A DNA stretch of 64,000 bases from CAG-791 sp963658695 (lineage in GTDB: Bacteria; Bacillota; Clostridia; Lachnospirales; Lachnospiraceae), in assembly GCA_963658695.1 (NCBI GenBank), contig CAVKRN010000001.1, positions 53,376-117,375 of the forward strand, given 5' to 3'. The notes beneath the pieces are model-generated. The model saw nothing but the letters and a program-made list of their open reading frames with translations, did not search any database and had not been told where the DNA came from. A program made the position numbers and the translations under genes. Numbering within the stretch: position 1 is the first letter of the stretch; each line of letters begins with the position of its first letter. Of this stretch, positions 1-8,096 are shown piece by piece.

Positions 1-711
1 GTGCGCGCATGGCAGGCCGGGAAAAAGAAGGCAATGCGCATGCGGCTATCCTTGCTGCTGCGGCTGTCGGCGTATGTTGGCATTCCGATGTCGGCCTTTG
101 TTTTTGCAGCAGCGAAAGAAATTGCTGCCATGTTCCACGCGCTTACCTTCAAAGCAGAGGAATCGGCCATTTTATCCTTGAAATCCGGAAGTTTTCTGAT
201 CTTTTTGTTTCAGACGATTATCCTGGTATTGATCGTATACTGGAACTGCAATGGAAAGAGAATGATCTTTCTTGCCGGATGCGTTTCCTTTTTTGCCGGC
301 ATCGTGCTGCAGGTTCTGCTGCATCTGTTCGGAGTCGGCATCACCATGAACATGTGGGCACTGGATATCATTGCCGCGGTGTTTTTGATTGCGCTGTATC
401 TGGGCGGGCATTCTCTGCTGGGCAGGCTGGATGCAAGCTTTTGGTATGACGATTTTCTGATTGCCGCGTGCGCAGGCGTTTCGGCCATTCCTCTGATTCT
501 TCTCAACGACTATCTGATCCTGGTGATGCCGGCCGCGCTTGCCTTCTTACTGATGCTGGCCGTGTACTGGGTTCTTTTTGTGGTTCTTAGCATCCTTCTT
601 CGCGCGGCGGATCTTCTGAACATGCACCGGATTCCACTTGGCGAATGGATTTATGATATTGCGGTAATCCTGGGCGCAGCGGCTCCAAAAGAGGACGAAG
701 AGGATGCATAG
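1..711 (+). CDS. SpoVB/MurJ-like flippase, C-terminal part (cut by window edge)
   Basis: The frame is open from the first base, so this is the C-terminal part of a longer protein whose start lies outside the window. It is almost entirely hydrophobic, with about six membrane segments separated by short basic loops, and ends in an acidic tail (KEDEEDA). The segment arrangement and phrases such as LRLSAYVGIPMSAFVFAAAKEI resemble the second half of MOP-superfamily lipid-linked sugar flippases (SpoVB, MurJ). Members of that family flip undecaprenyl-linked precursors across the membrane. Its stop overlaps the start of the next gene, which suggests translational coupling. The family call is moderate because the N-terminal half is not visible. 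Another multi-pass membrane protein is possible. Confidence 0.6.
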   Translation: MRAWQAGKKKAMRMRLSLLLRLSAYVGIPMSAFVFAAAKEIAAMFHALTFKAEESAILSLKSGSFLIFLFQTIILVLIVYWNCNGKRMIFLAGCVSFFAGIVLQVLLHLFGVGITMNMWALDIIAAVFLIALYLGGHSLLGRLDASFWYDDFLIAACAGVSAIPLILLNDYLILVMPAALAFLLMLAVYWVLFVVLSILLRAADLLNMHRIPLGEWIYDIAVILGAAAPKEDEEDA

Positions 712-2152
712 AGAAACGAGAGCTACTTCGGATTACAATCCGTGTCGCAAGTCAGATTCTGCGAAAAAGGCGGCCAAATCCCGGGATTCCAAAACGCTCC
801 TTGTGATTGGCGGCGGTATGGCGGGGCTTACGGCTGCGATTTTTGCCATGCTTTCGTGGGAAGGCAGTACGCCCCTCGGCGTTATCCTGTTGGACGCCAA
901 CAAGGAGCCGGGAAAGAAGCTGCTGGTAACCGGGAACGGGCGCTGCAATATTACAAACCTGGTGCAGAATGAAAGCTGTTATCGCAGCAGTGCAAAAGCC
1001 TCTGTAACGGACTCCTTCTTTGCCGACTGCACATGCTGGTCCGAACGGTTGCTGGCATTTCTGCACGGCGAGCTTGGCGTTTTGACCCATGATCGGCAAG
1101 GATATGTCTATCCCCGCAGTGATCAGGCGGCGACGATTCAGAAGGCACTCCTTCGCAAAGCCGATGCGCTTGGCATTCAAATTGTTTCCGGCGTTCGTGT
1201 GACATCCGTTCGCCTGGGTTCGGATGAAAGTAAAAACCGGACGTTTGCGGTTGCAGCGGCGGGACTTTCTTCTGAGACTCCGATTTTTGCCGATGCTGTT
1301 GTTCTGGCAACAGGCGGCATGGTTTCTAAAGCGTATGGATGCGTCGGTGATGGCTACCGCTTTGCACAGGCATTTGGACATGCGGTAACACCGACGTTTC
1401 CGGCACTTTGTATGCTGCGTTCCGAGGACGAAGGCTTTCAGCGCCTTTCGGGCGTACGTACAACCGGGGAGATTCACCTGTATTCCGATGGGCAGCTTCT
1501 GTCATCGGGCAAAGGAGAGCTGCAGTTTACCGCAGACGGTATCAGCGGAATTCCAACCTTTCAGGTATCCAGATATGCTGCAGGAGCAGACAAGGCGCAT
1601 CCTATGACAGCGGTGATTGATTTCCTTCCGGAACTGTCGGAGCCGGATTGGAACCTACTCTGTCAAAATCGTCTGGAAGAAGCACTGGATGAAATTTCAG
1701 TGGTGAAGCAGAGCATTTTGGACAACCGTCCCATACGCAGCACGCCTTCCTTGCAGGAGTTTCTCCTGGGACTTGTGCCGGATAAGGTCGCCGCATTTCT
1801 CGTTGAGCGCTGCGGCGAAATCCCGGAGCGAAAGATCTATAAGCTTGCACATCCGAAAAAGACGCTGGACCGGCTGCTTGCGATGGCGCGTCACACCACT
1901 TTCTCGATTACCGGAACACCCGGCTTTGAGAAAGCGCAGGTGACGGCCGGCGGCGTTTCCCTTTCCGATATCGGCACCAACATGGAATCTGCAAAAGTCC
2001 CCGGTCTGTACCTGGCGGGTGAGCTTTTGGATGTAGACGGAATCTGCGGCGGATACAACCTTACCTTTGCCTTCCATTCCGGCGCGGTTGCAGGGAAAAG
2101 CGCAGCCGAGCGGCTAAAGAAGGAGAACGGAGACAACCAGTGCTGGAACTGA
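704..2152 (+). CDS. HI0933/BaiN-family NAD(P)/FAD-dependent oxidoreductase
   Basis: This is a 482-residue flavoprotein. After about 27 polar residues comes a dinucleotide-binding fold, LLVIGGGMAGLTAAIFA (GxGxxG type). It is followed by the family signature KKLLVTGNGRCNITN and, near the C terminus, AGGVSLSDIGTNMES and a GLYLAGELLDVDGICGGYN block that closes the FAD site. This layout is typical of the HI0933 family, which includes BaiN-like flavoproteins; the substrate cannot be read from sequence. The ATG at 704 overlaps the upstream stop, and its own stop lies beyond the start of the next flavoprotein gene, so three genes form one transcript. Length is slightly above the family norm because of the N-terminal extension. 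Confidence 0.85.
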   Translation: MHRETRATSDYNPCRKSDSAKKAAKSRDSKTLLVIGGGMAGLTAAIFAMLSWEGSTPLGVILLDANKEPGKKLLVTGNGRCNITNLVQNESCYRSSAKASVTDSFFADCTCWSERLLAFLHGELGVLTHDRQGYVYPRSDQAATIQKALLRKADALGIQIVSGVRVTSVRLGSDESKNRTFAVAAAGLSSETPIFADAVVLATGGMVSKAYGCVGDGYRFAQAFGHAVTPTFPALCMLRSEDEGFQRLSGVRTTGEIHLYSDGQLLSSGKGELQFTADGISGIPTFQVSRYAAGADKAHPMTAVIDFLPELSEPDWNLLCQNRLEEALDEISVVKQSILDNRPIRSTPSLQEFLLGLVPDKVAAFLVERCGEIPERKIYKLAHPKKTLDRLLAMARHTTFSITGTPGFEKAQVTAGGVSLSDIGTNMESAKVPGLYLAGELLDVDGICGGYNLTFAFHSGAVAGKSAAERLKKENGDNQCWN

Positions 2153-3807
2153 GTCAATTAAAACTTCCCTGCGGTACCGACCGGGGGATGCTGGAGAATA
2201 AGATTCGAAAAAGCCTTCGACTTCCTTCGGGCGCGGCGATGACCTACCGCATCACCCGGCACGCAGTTGACGCCAGGAAAAAGCCCGTTTTATGGGACGT
2301 ATACACGGTGCAGATCCTTCTTGCCTCCCAAAAGGAAGAGGAACGGGTGCTTGCAAAGGCTCAAAAAGCCGCCGCGTCCCTCCGCAGAAAGGAACCGGTA
2401 ATCTATCGGTTTCCGGTATCGGCGCCGGATGCGCCTTTCCTGCATCACCCTCCGGTTGTGGTTGGGTTGGGACCGGCCGGTATTTTTGCCGGACTGATAC
2501 TGGCAAGAGCCGGCTACGCCCCGATCATATTGGAGCGCGGTCAATGCATGGAGGAGCGCACGAAGAGCGTAGAGAACTTCTGGGAGAACGGCGTTTTGAA
2601 TCCGGAATCCAACATTCAGTTTGGTGAGGGCGGCGCCGGAACCTTTTCCGACGGCAAGCTCACATCCAATGTAACGGATAAGGCCGGCCGCGTGCAGGAG
2701 GTTCTGGAGACCTTTTTAAAGGCAGGAGCACCGGAAGATATTGCCTATGAACAGATCCCCCACATCGGTACCGACCGGCTCCGGGAGGTGATCCGCACGC
2801 TTCGGGAGGAAATTATCCGTCTGGGTGGTCAGATTCGATTTGAGACCTGTGTAACGGATCTTTCCATTGAAAACGGAACGCTGCAGGGGCTTTGGATTCA
2901 GAAACGCGGTGAAAAGGAACCCGCATTTCTTCCTGCAGACGCGGTGATTCTGGCACCGGGGCACAGTGCAAGAGATACCATTCGAATGCTAAAGCGCCGC
3001 GGGGTACCGATGGAAGCCAAGAACTTTGCCGTCGGCTTCCGTGTTTCCCATCCGCAGCACCTGATCAACCACAGTCAATACGGAATTTCCGATCCCTCGG
3101 AGCTGGAGCGCCTTCATCTGACGCCGGCCAGCTACAAGCTAACTGCGAAAGCCGCAGATGGCAGAGGAGTGTATTCCTTTTGCATGTGCCCGGGCGGGTT
3201 TGTAGTGAATGCTTCCTCGGAGCCAAAAAGACTTGCCGTAAACGGAATGAGCGACTATAAAAGAGATGCGGCACGCGCCAACAGTGCCATTGTCATGACG
3301 GTGGATCCAAAGGACTTCGGCGAAGCGTCTATTCTGGATGGCCTTGTTTTTCAGGAGAAGCTGGAGGAAAAGGCGTACCTGCTGGCAGACGGGAAGGTTC
3401 CCGTCCAGCGCTTTGCCTCCTTTGCAGGAGGCCGGACAGACGAAGAAATTCCTTCTTCCGAGGAGCTTTGCATCAAGGGAGCGTCTGCACCGGCGCCGCT
3501 CCATACACTCCTTCCGCCGGATCTGACCCGGGACTTTAAGGAAGGCATGCGGCAATTCGGACAGCGGATGGCAGGGTACGATAAAGAGGACTGTTACGTA
3601 ATCGGTCTTGAATCCCGCACCAGCTCCCCGGTGCGCATTTTGCGGGGAGAAAGCGGCGCATCCCCGGTAACCGGACTTTACCCGTGCGGCGAGGGTGCCG
3701 GATATGCCGGCGGCATCATGTCAGCTGCTGTTGACGGAATCCGTATGGCAGAGAAAGTGATTGGACAGTTTCGGCCTGCGAAAGGCGGCAATTTCGAGTC
3801 AGATTAG
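2140..3807 (+). CDS. COG2509-type FAD-dependent dehydrogenase
   Basis: This 555-residue protein starts with GTG at 2140, overlapping the previous stop by 13 bases. Residues 1-100 form a small alpha/beta domain with the family phrase RHAVDARKK. A Rossmann FAD site follows (PPVVVGLGPAGIFAGLILARAG), then FGEGGAGTFSDGKLTS, the hallmark of COG2509 flavoproteins. The C-terminal end YPCGEGAGYAGGIMSAAVDGIRMAE completes the FAD pocket. The family is widespread in anaerobic Firmicutes and its substrate is unknown. It sits directly after a second, unrelated flavoprotein, so the pair may act in one redox pathway; that is inference. Confident on family, not on reaction. Confidence 0.85.
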   Translation: MLELSQLKLPCGTDRGMLENKIRKSLRLPSGAAMTYRITRHAVDARKKPVLWDVYTVQILLASQKEEERVLAKAQKAAASLRRKEPVIYRFPVSAPDAPFLHHPPVVVGLGPAGIFAGLILARAGYAPIILERGQCMEERTKSVENFWENGVLNPESNIQFGEGGAGTFSDGKLTSNVTDKAGRVQEVLETFLKAGAPEDIAYEQIPHIGTDRLREVIRTLREEIIRLGGQIRFETCVTDLSIENGTLQGLWIQKRGEKEPAFLPADAVILAPGHSARDTIRMLKRRGVPMEAKNFAVGFRVSHPQHLINHSQYGISDPSELERLHLTPASYKLTAKAADGRGVYSFCMCPGGFVVNASSEPKRLAVNGMSDYKRDAARANSAIVMTVDPKDFGEASILDGLVFQEKLEEKAYLLADGKVPVQRFASFAGGRTDEEIPSSEELCIKGASAPAPLHTLLPPDLTRDFKEGMRQFGQRMAGYDKEDCYVIGLESRTSSPVRILRGESGASPVTGLYPCGEGAGYAGGIMSAAVDGIRMAEKVIGQFRPAKGGNFESD

Positions 3808-3892
3808 AAAGGCGCTGATAAGAGCGTTTACCACGCCGGAATCAGACGCGTAATTACAGGCGGCAAGGGCTACGGACGAAGAGGTGATGAGC

Positions 3893-4807
3893 ATGCATTT
3901 TTGTCAGCAGATGTTTGTAGAAAATGATAAGAAAAAAGAGAATCTGGACTACCGTGCCAATTTGAAGGACCGCCGGCGAATCGTTGTTAAAATCGGTTCC
4001 TCCTCGTTGATCCACAAGGAGACAGGGCGCCTGGATTATCACCGGATTGATCATCTGGCCGGCGAGCTTTCCGACCTGAAAAACCAGGGAAAGGAAGTGA
4101 TTCTGGTTACCTCCGGTGCTACGGCTGTCGGTCGTGAGGTCTTGGGAGAGAGCCGGCGGGGACTGACAAAGGACAGCGAAAAAATGAGCCGCAAGCAGGC
4201 CTGTGCTTCCATTGGCCAGGCTCGTCTGATTATGATCTATCAGAAATATTTCGAGGATTATAATCAGCTGACCGGGCAGGTTCTGATGACCAAAACCACC
4301 ATTGTCAATCCCGGCAGCAGAGAGAATCTGGAGGGAACGCTTCGCGAGCTTTTGGACCTTGGCGTTATTCCGATTGTCAACGAAAATGACGTAGTAGCAA
4401 CGCTGGAATACCAGCTCGGTGACAACGACTCGCTTTCTGCCATGGTTGCCTCCATACTGCAGGCAGATCTTCTGATCCTGCTTTCCGATGTGGACGGACT
4501 TTACACCGATGATCCGCGGAGCAATTTAAAGGCATCCTTCATCGAATTTGTGCCGCACCTTACGGATGAGATCATGGGCATGGGAAAGGAATCCACCGGA
4601 AGCGGTGTGGGCACCGGCGGTATGAATACCAAGCTTCACGCCGCCAAGATGGCCACCGCCTCCGGATGCGATATGGTAATTGCCAATACCAAAAACGGCG
4701 TCGGTGTCATCGCGGATGTGATAAACGGCGCCAATGTCGGAACGCTTTTTTGCGCAGACAAGGATGATACCTTTGATCTGATTCAGTATGTGGAGGAAAC
4801 GTATTAA
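3893..4807 (+). CDS. proB: Glutamate 5-kinase
   Basis: ProB phosphorylates glutamate to gamma-glutamyl phosphate, the first step of proline synthesis. Visible motifs are RRIVVKIGSSSL at the N terminus, VTSGATAVGREVL, VNENDVVATLE, LLILLSDVDGLYTDDPR and the closing GSGVGTGGMNTKLHAAKMA, all typical of the amino-acid kinase fold. The protein ends about 300 residues in, so it is the short form without the C-terminal PUA domain. In-frame starts exist at 3884 (GTG), 3887 and 3893 (ATG). The gaggtg stretch just before 3893 makes that ATG the best choice. No proA follows; the next gene begins on the last base of this stop codon. Confidence 0.9.
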   Translation: MHFCQQMFVENDKKKENLDYRANLKDRRRIVVKIGSSSLIHKETGRLDYHRIDHLAGELSDLKNQGKEVILVTSGATAVGREVLGESRRGLTKDSEKMSRKQACASIGQARLIMIYQKYFEDYNQLTGQVLMTKTTIVNPGSRENLEGTLRELLDLGVIPIVNENDVVATLEYQLGDNDSLSAMVASILQADLLILLSDVDGLYTDDPRSNLKASFIEFVPHLTDEIMGMGKESTGSGVGTGGMNTKLHAAKMATASGCDMVIANTKNGVGVIADVINGANVGTLFCADKDDTFDLIQYVEETY

Positions 4808-5415
4808 TGATGACCAGCCAGATGGAGTTTGATCAGGAAAAGGAAGCACTGCGCCGGAAGATGAAACAGATCCGGGATGCAATTCCGGAGGAATCCCGCA
4901 GCGAACAGAACAAGACCATCACGAATATTATCTTAAACACCGCATTATATGAAAGCGCGGCTTTTATTCTGACCTACGTGTCCTTTGGCTCCGAGGTCGA
5001 TACTACGGCACTGATTCAACATGCCATTCGGGACGGCAAAAAGGTCTATGTTCCAAAGGTTTTAAGCAACGGCGTCATGGACTTTTTTCAGTGCGACGAT
5101 CTTTCACGGCTCCAGCCCGGCGCCATGGGAATTCCGGAGCCGGAGGCCGATCCTTGTGCGCTGTTTCCGTATACCACCCATATTTCACTGGACTCTGCGG
5201 AAAACTGCATGATTCTGGTACCGGGACTGGCCTTCGACAAAAAACTGGGACGCCTTGGCTTCGGCGGGGGATTCTACGACCGGTATCTGTCCCACTTCCG
5301 TAAAAAGATGGCCATTGGTATGGCCTTTAACGAGCAGATGATTGACGAGGTTCCCATGGGGCAGGAGGACGTTCCGGTGGACCTTGTTGTAACGCCGGAG
5401 CGGGCGTACTTTTAA
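4807..5415 (+). CDS. 5-formyltetrahydrofolate cyclo-ligase
   Basis: This is a 202-residue 5-FTHF cyclo-ligase (methenyl-THF synthetase), which converts 5-formyl-THF to 5,10-methenyl-THF with ATP. The N-terminal basic helix EALRRKMKQIRDAIPEE is followed by FILTYVSFGSEVDT. The family's nucleotide and folate loop appears as VPGLAFDKKLGRLGFGGGFYDRYL. The ATG at 4807 overlaps the proB stop by one base, and an alternative ATG lies three bases later. Coupling to proB has no obvious biochemical logic and may only reflect operon packing. The stop is followed at once by a large palindromic element. Confidence 0.9.
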   Translation: MMTSQMEFDQEKEALRRKMKQIRDAIPEESRSEQNKTITNIILNTALYESAAFILTYVSFGSEVDTTALIQHAIRDGKKVYVPKVLSNGVMDFFQCDDLSRLQPGAMGIPEPEADPCALFPYTTHISLDSAENCMILVPGLAFDKKLGRLGFGGGFYDRYLSHFRKKMAIGMAFNEQMIDEVPMGQEDVPVDLVVTPERAYF

Positions 5416-5645
5416 GTCAGCTAGGAAGCGACAGGGTGGCGGATGGATGTCCGGTGGCGGGGCCTGCGAGGGCCTCGGTGCTTGCGAGCGTCCTGTGCGA
5501 GCTTAGCACCGCTAGGTCCCGAGAATGGAGTACGTTTTTGCCGAGTGGCCGTCAGGCCATCTCGTAGCTGACGAAGTCAGCGTGACGTCCCCGAACCGGA
5601 CACCTCCGCCAGGACCCGTCGCTTCCTGGCGTCATTGTAGCTGAC
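5416..5645. repeat. Large palindromic repeat element (copy A)
   Basis: The whole gap between the cyclo-ligase gene and larE is one imperfect palindrome. The left arm begins gtcagctaggaagcgacagg and runs to gtccggt; the right arm runs from accggac to cgcttcctggcgtcattgtagctgac, its reverse complement with small insertions. Nested inside are shorter hairpins, for example gagtggcc/ggccatctc near 5543-5562 and gctgac/gtcagc near 5567-5581. A 38-base compact relative lies inverted at 29470-29507. No open frame is convincing here. It looks like a miniature non-autonomous or REP-like element; a structured RNA cannot be excluded. Confidence 0.75.
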
Positions 5646-5659
5646 AGAGGAATTCTATA

Positions 5660-6505
5660 ATGCTGAAAGAAACAACCAGTCGTAAATACAATGCCCTGCA
5701 GGAGATTCTGCGACAGATGGGAAGCGTAGCCGTTGCCTTTTCCGGCGGCGTAGACTCTACGCTCCTTTTGACAGTAGCCTGCACTGTTCTTGGAGAGCGG
5801 GCCGTTGCGGTGACTGCCGCCTCGGAAACCTTTCCATCCCGGGAAGCCAAGGAAGCGGCAGCGTTTTGCCGGGAGCATGGCTTTCGTCAAATTGTGTTTG
5901 AATCCGGCGAAATTGACGTGCCGGGATACCGGGAGAATCCGGTGAACCGCTGTTATCTGTGCAAGCATTCCCTGTTCGAGGGAATTCTAGAGCTTGCGGC
6001 TGAAAATGACCTTGCCTTCGTGGCAGAGGGGTCCAACACCGATGATCTTGGCGATTTCCGTCCCGGCATGCTGGCCATCAAGGAGCTTGGCATTCGTTCT
6101 CCCCTTCGCGAGGCAGGCCTTTGCAAGGATGAGATTCGGGAGATTTCCAAGGAACTGGGACTCCCCACCTGGCGCAAGCAGTCCTATGCCTGTCTTGCGT
6201 CCCGCTTCGTCTATGGAGAGACCATTTCCGAGGAGAAGCTTTCGATGGTGGACAAAGCCGAGGAATTTCTATTGGAGCTTGGCTTTCATCAGCTGCGGGT
6301 ACGCATCCATGACAAGCTGGCAAGGATTGAGGTTCTGCCGGAGGAGTTCGAGGCTCTTTTGGAAAAGAGAAATGCCATCACGGAAGCCTTTCGTTCCTAT
6401 GGATTTGCCTATGTCACCATGGACTTACAGGGGTATCGCACCGGCAGCATGAACGAAACGCTGGATAAGGCAGTGGTCGCCGATGTGCTGCACAAGGAGC
6501 AATGA
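5660..6505 (+). CDS. larE: LarE, sulfur insertion in nickel-pincer cofactor synthesis
   Basis: LarE is an ATP-dependent PP-loop enzyme that adds sulfur to the pyridinium precursor of the nickel-pincer nucleotide used by lactate racemase and other LarA-type enzymes. The PP-loop is AVAFSGGVDSTLLL at residues 24-37. A RCYLCK motif gives Cys98 and Cys101, and YACLASR carries Cys178, aligned by eye with the sulfur-donating cysteine of the family. Length (281) is normal. The start at 5660 has an upstream gagg. larB follows, separated by about 65 bases, so both act in the same pathway. The CxxC plus Cys178 arrangement might mark the iron-sulfur type of LarE rather than the single-use cysteine type; this is inference. 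Confidence 0.88.
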   Translation: MLKETTSRKYNALQEILRQMGSVAVAFSGGVDSTLLLTVACTVLGERAVAVTAASETFPSREAKEAAAFCREHGFRQIVFESGEIDVPGYRENPVNRCYLCKHSLFEGILELAAENDLAFVAEGSNTDDLGDFRPGMLAIKELGIRSPLREAGLCKDEIREISKELGLPTWRKQSYACLASRFVYGETISEEKLSMVDKAEEFLLELGFHQLRVRIHDKLARIEVLPEEFEALLEKRNAITEAFRSYGFAYVTMDLQGYRTGSMNETLDKAVVADVLHKEQ

Positions 6506-6570
6506 AAATCAACGGATAAACGGAGTAATGATGCAGCTGCAGATTCCAATTGCAGAACAGCGAGGTGGAA

Positions 6571-7374
6571 ATGACATCCAGAGAAGTCCTGGAGAAAGTA
6601 CAAAAAGGGGAAATGTCGGCCGAGGAGGCAGAACGTTTTTTTCAGGAAAAGCCGTATGAGGTTCTGGGCGAAGAGGGACATAGCTATGCAAGGCTAGACC
6701 TTCATCGCCAGGCCAGGTCCGGATATCCGGAGGTTGTCTATTGCCCCGGTAAGGAGGATGCGTTCCTTCCGGACATTTTCAAAACGCTGTACGACAAAAA
6801 CGGAAGAGTCATGGGCACCAGAGCCAGCGCGCATCAGGCAGAGCTTGTGACAGCGGTATTGCCGGATGCGGTGTATGATCCGGTCTCCCGGATTCTAAGT
6901 GCAGCGTCGCCGGAGGCAGCTGCCGCACATGCTGGGAGCATGCTCGGCAACATCGCCGTTTGCTGCGGCGGAACAGCCGACATTCCGGTGGCTGAGGAAG
7001 CAGCGAAGACCGCAGAATTCCTTGGAAATCACGTGGAACGCCTGTACGATGTCGGTGTGAGCGGACTCCACCGGCTTTTATCCCAGCTCCCGCAGCTGCG
7101 CAGCGCCAATGTCATCATTGCTGCTGCCGGCATGGAGGGCGCGCTGGCCGGCGTTGTGGCAGGTCTGGTAGAAAATCCCGTCATTGCCCTTCCGACCTCC
7201 GTTGGATACGGTGCGAACTTCCACGGAATTTCTGCTCTGCTTACGATGCTCAACTCCTGTGCAAACGGCATTACGGTTGTTAATATTGATAATGGCTACG
7301 GTGCCGGATACGTTGCTTCGCAGATCAACCGGCTTGCCGTAAAAGGCAATGAAAGGAGCGGCTTGGATTCATGA
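6571..7374 (+). CDS. larB: LarB, pyridinium-3,5-biscarboxylic acid mononucleotide synthase
   Basis: LarB carboxylates the pyridinium ring of nicotinate adenine dinucleotide and releases AMP, the first step of nickel-pincer cofactor synthesis. The C-terminal half resembles the AIR-carboxylase (PurE) fold: CCGGTADIPVAEEAAKTAE, then ALPTSVGYGANFHG and MLNSCANGITVVNIDNGYGAGY. The cysteine in MLNSC matches the conserved catalytic one. A TTG at 6550 opens the frame, but the ATG at 6571 is preceded by gaggtgg and gives 267 residues, so it is preferred. The gene sits between larE and a phosphatase gene that overlaps its stop. No larC is present in the window. Confidence 0.9.
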   Translation: MTSREVLEKVQKGEMSAEEAERFFQEKPYEVLGEEGHSYARLDLHRQARSGYPEVVYCPGKEDAFLPDIFKTLYDKNGRVMGTRASAHQAELVTAVLPDAVYDPVSRILSAASPEAAAAHAGSMLGNIAVCCGGTADIPVAEEAAKTAEFLGNHVERLYDVGVSGLHRLLSQLPQLRSANVIIAAAGMEGALAGVVAGLVENPVIALPTSVGYGANFHGISALLTMLNSCANGITVVNIDNGYGAGYVASQINRLAVKGNERSGLDS

Positions 7375-7988
7375 AGCTGTATATTATTCGACACGGTGAA
7401 ACATCCTGGAATGCCAGGCACCTGTTTCAGGGACAGGTGAATACCTCATTGAATGAAAACGGAGAAGAACAGGCAAGAAAAGCCAGAGAGCGGATCCGGG
7501 AACTGGGAATTACCTTTGATGCGGTATACTCCAGCCCGATTGACCGGGCTGCCAGAACGGTGGAAATCATTACCGGACTTCCCCGCACGGAGTTTACGCT
7601 GGATGATCGGCTGATGGAAATGAATTTCGGTCCCCTGGACGGGACGCCCTTTGACAAGGAGTCGCCACTTGCAGGGCACCTCTTTGACCGTCCGTCTGCG
7701 TATGTAGCTCCCGAAGGTGCAGAATCCTTTGCGGATATTAAGGAGCGGCTTTCCTCCTTTTTCGAGGATATCAAACGTCAAAAGCCGGGCGAACGCATTC
7801 TCGTGGGGTGTCACGGGTGTGCAATGCGTGTTATTCTGGTGCTGTTTCATTATCTGGAGCTGGATGAGATCTGGAATCAGGGTATCGGCAACTGCAGCAT
7901 TGTTGAGGCAGAGCTTTCCGAAGAAAATGAATTTGTCGTGCGCACCATTCATGAGACTCAGGACTGGTTCGGCAGCAAACACGCATAG
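7371..7988 (+). CDS. Histidine phosphatase family protein
   Basis: A 205-residue member of the phosphoglycerate-mutase-like histidine phosphatases. The N-terminal KLYIIRHGETSWNA contains the catalytic RHG. VYSSPIDRAARTVEII and a later GCHGCAMRVIL supply the second arginine and histidine. Such proteins dephosphorylate small metabolites, and substrates range from sugar phosphates to alpha-ribazole phosphate (CobC). The ATG overlaps the larB stop by four bases, so it is translated with larB. A role in the pincer-cofactor pathway is possible but not shown. Confidence 0.85.
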   Translation: MKLYIIRHGETSWNARHLFQGQVNTSLNENGEEQARKARERIRELGITFDAVYSSPIDRAARTVEIITGLPRTEFTLDDRLMEMNFGPLDGTPFDKESPLAGHLFDRPSAYVAPEGAESFADIKERLSSFFEDIKRQKPGERILVGCHGCAMRVILVLFHYLELDEIWNQGIGNCSIVEAELSEENEFVVRTIHETQDWFGSKHA

Positions 7989-8096
7989 CATTGCATTTGC
8001 AACAGGAGGCCGCATAGAAGCGGTTTTCAAACAGACCGGCACATCCATGTGCCGGGAATCGTTACAAGGATCGGAGAAATCAAGGGAGGTAAGAAT

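Noticed and set aside
3808..3892. Riboswitch or terminator between the flavoprotein gene and proB
   Set aside because: Only a four-base stem (cgct/agcg) with three T residues is visible, too weak to support.
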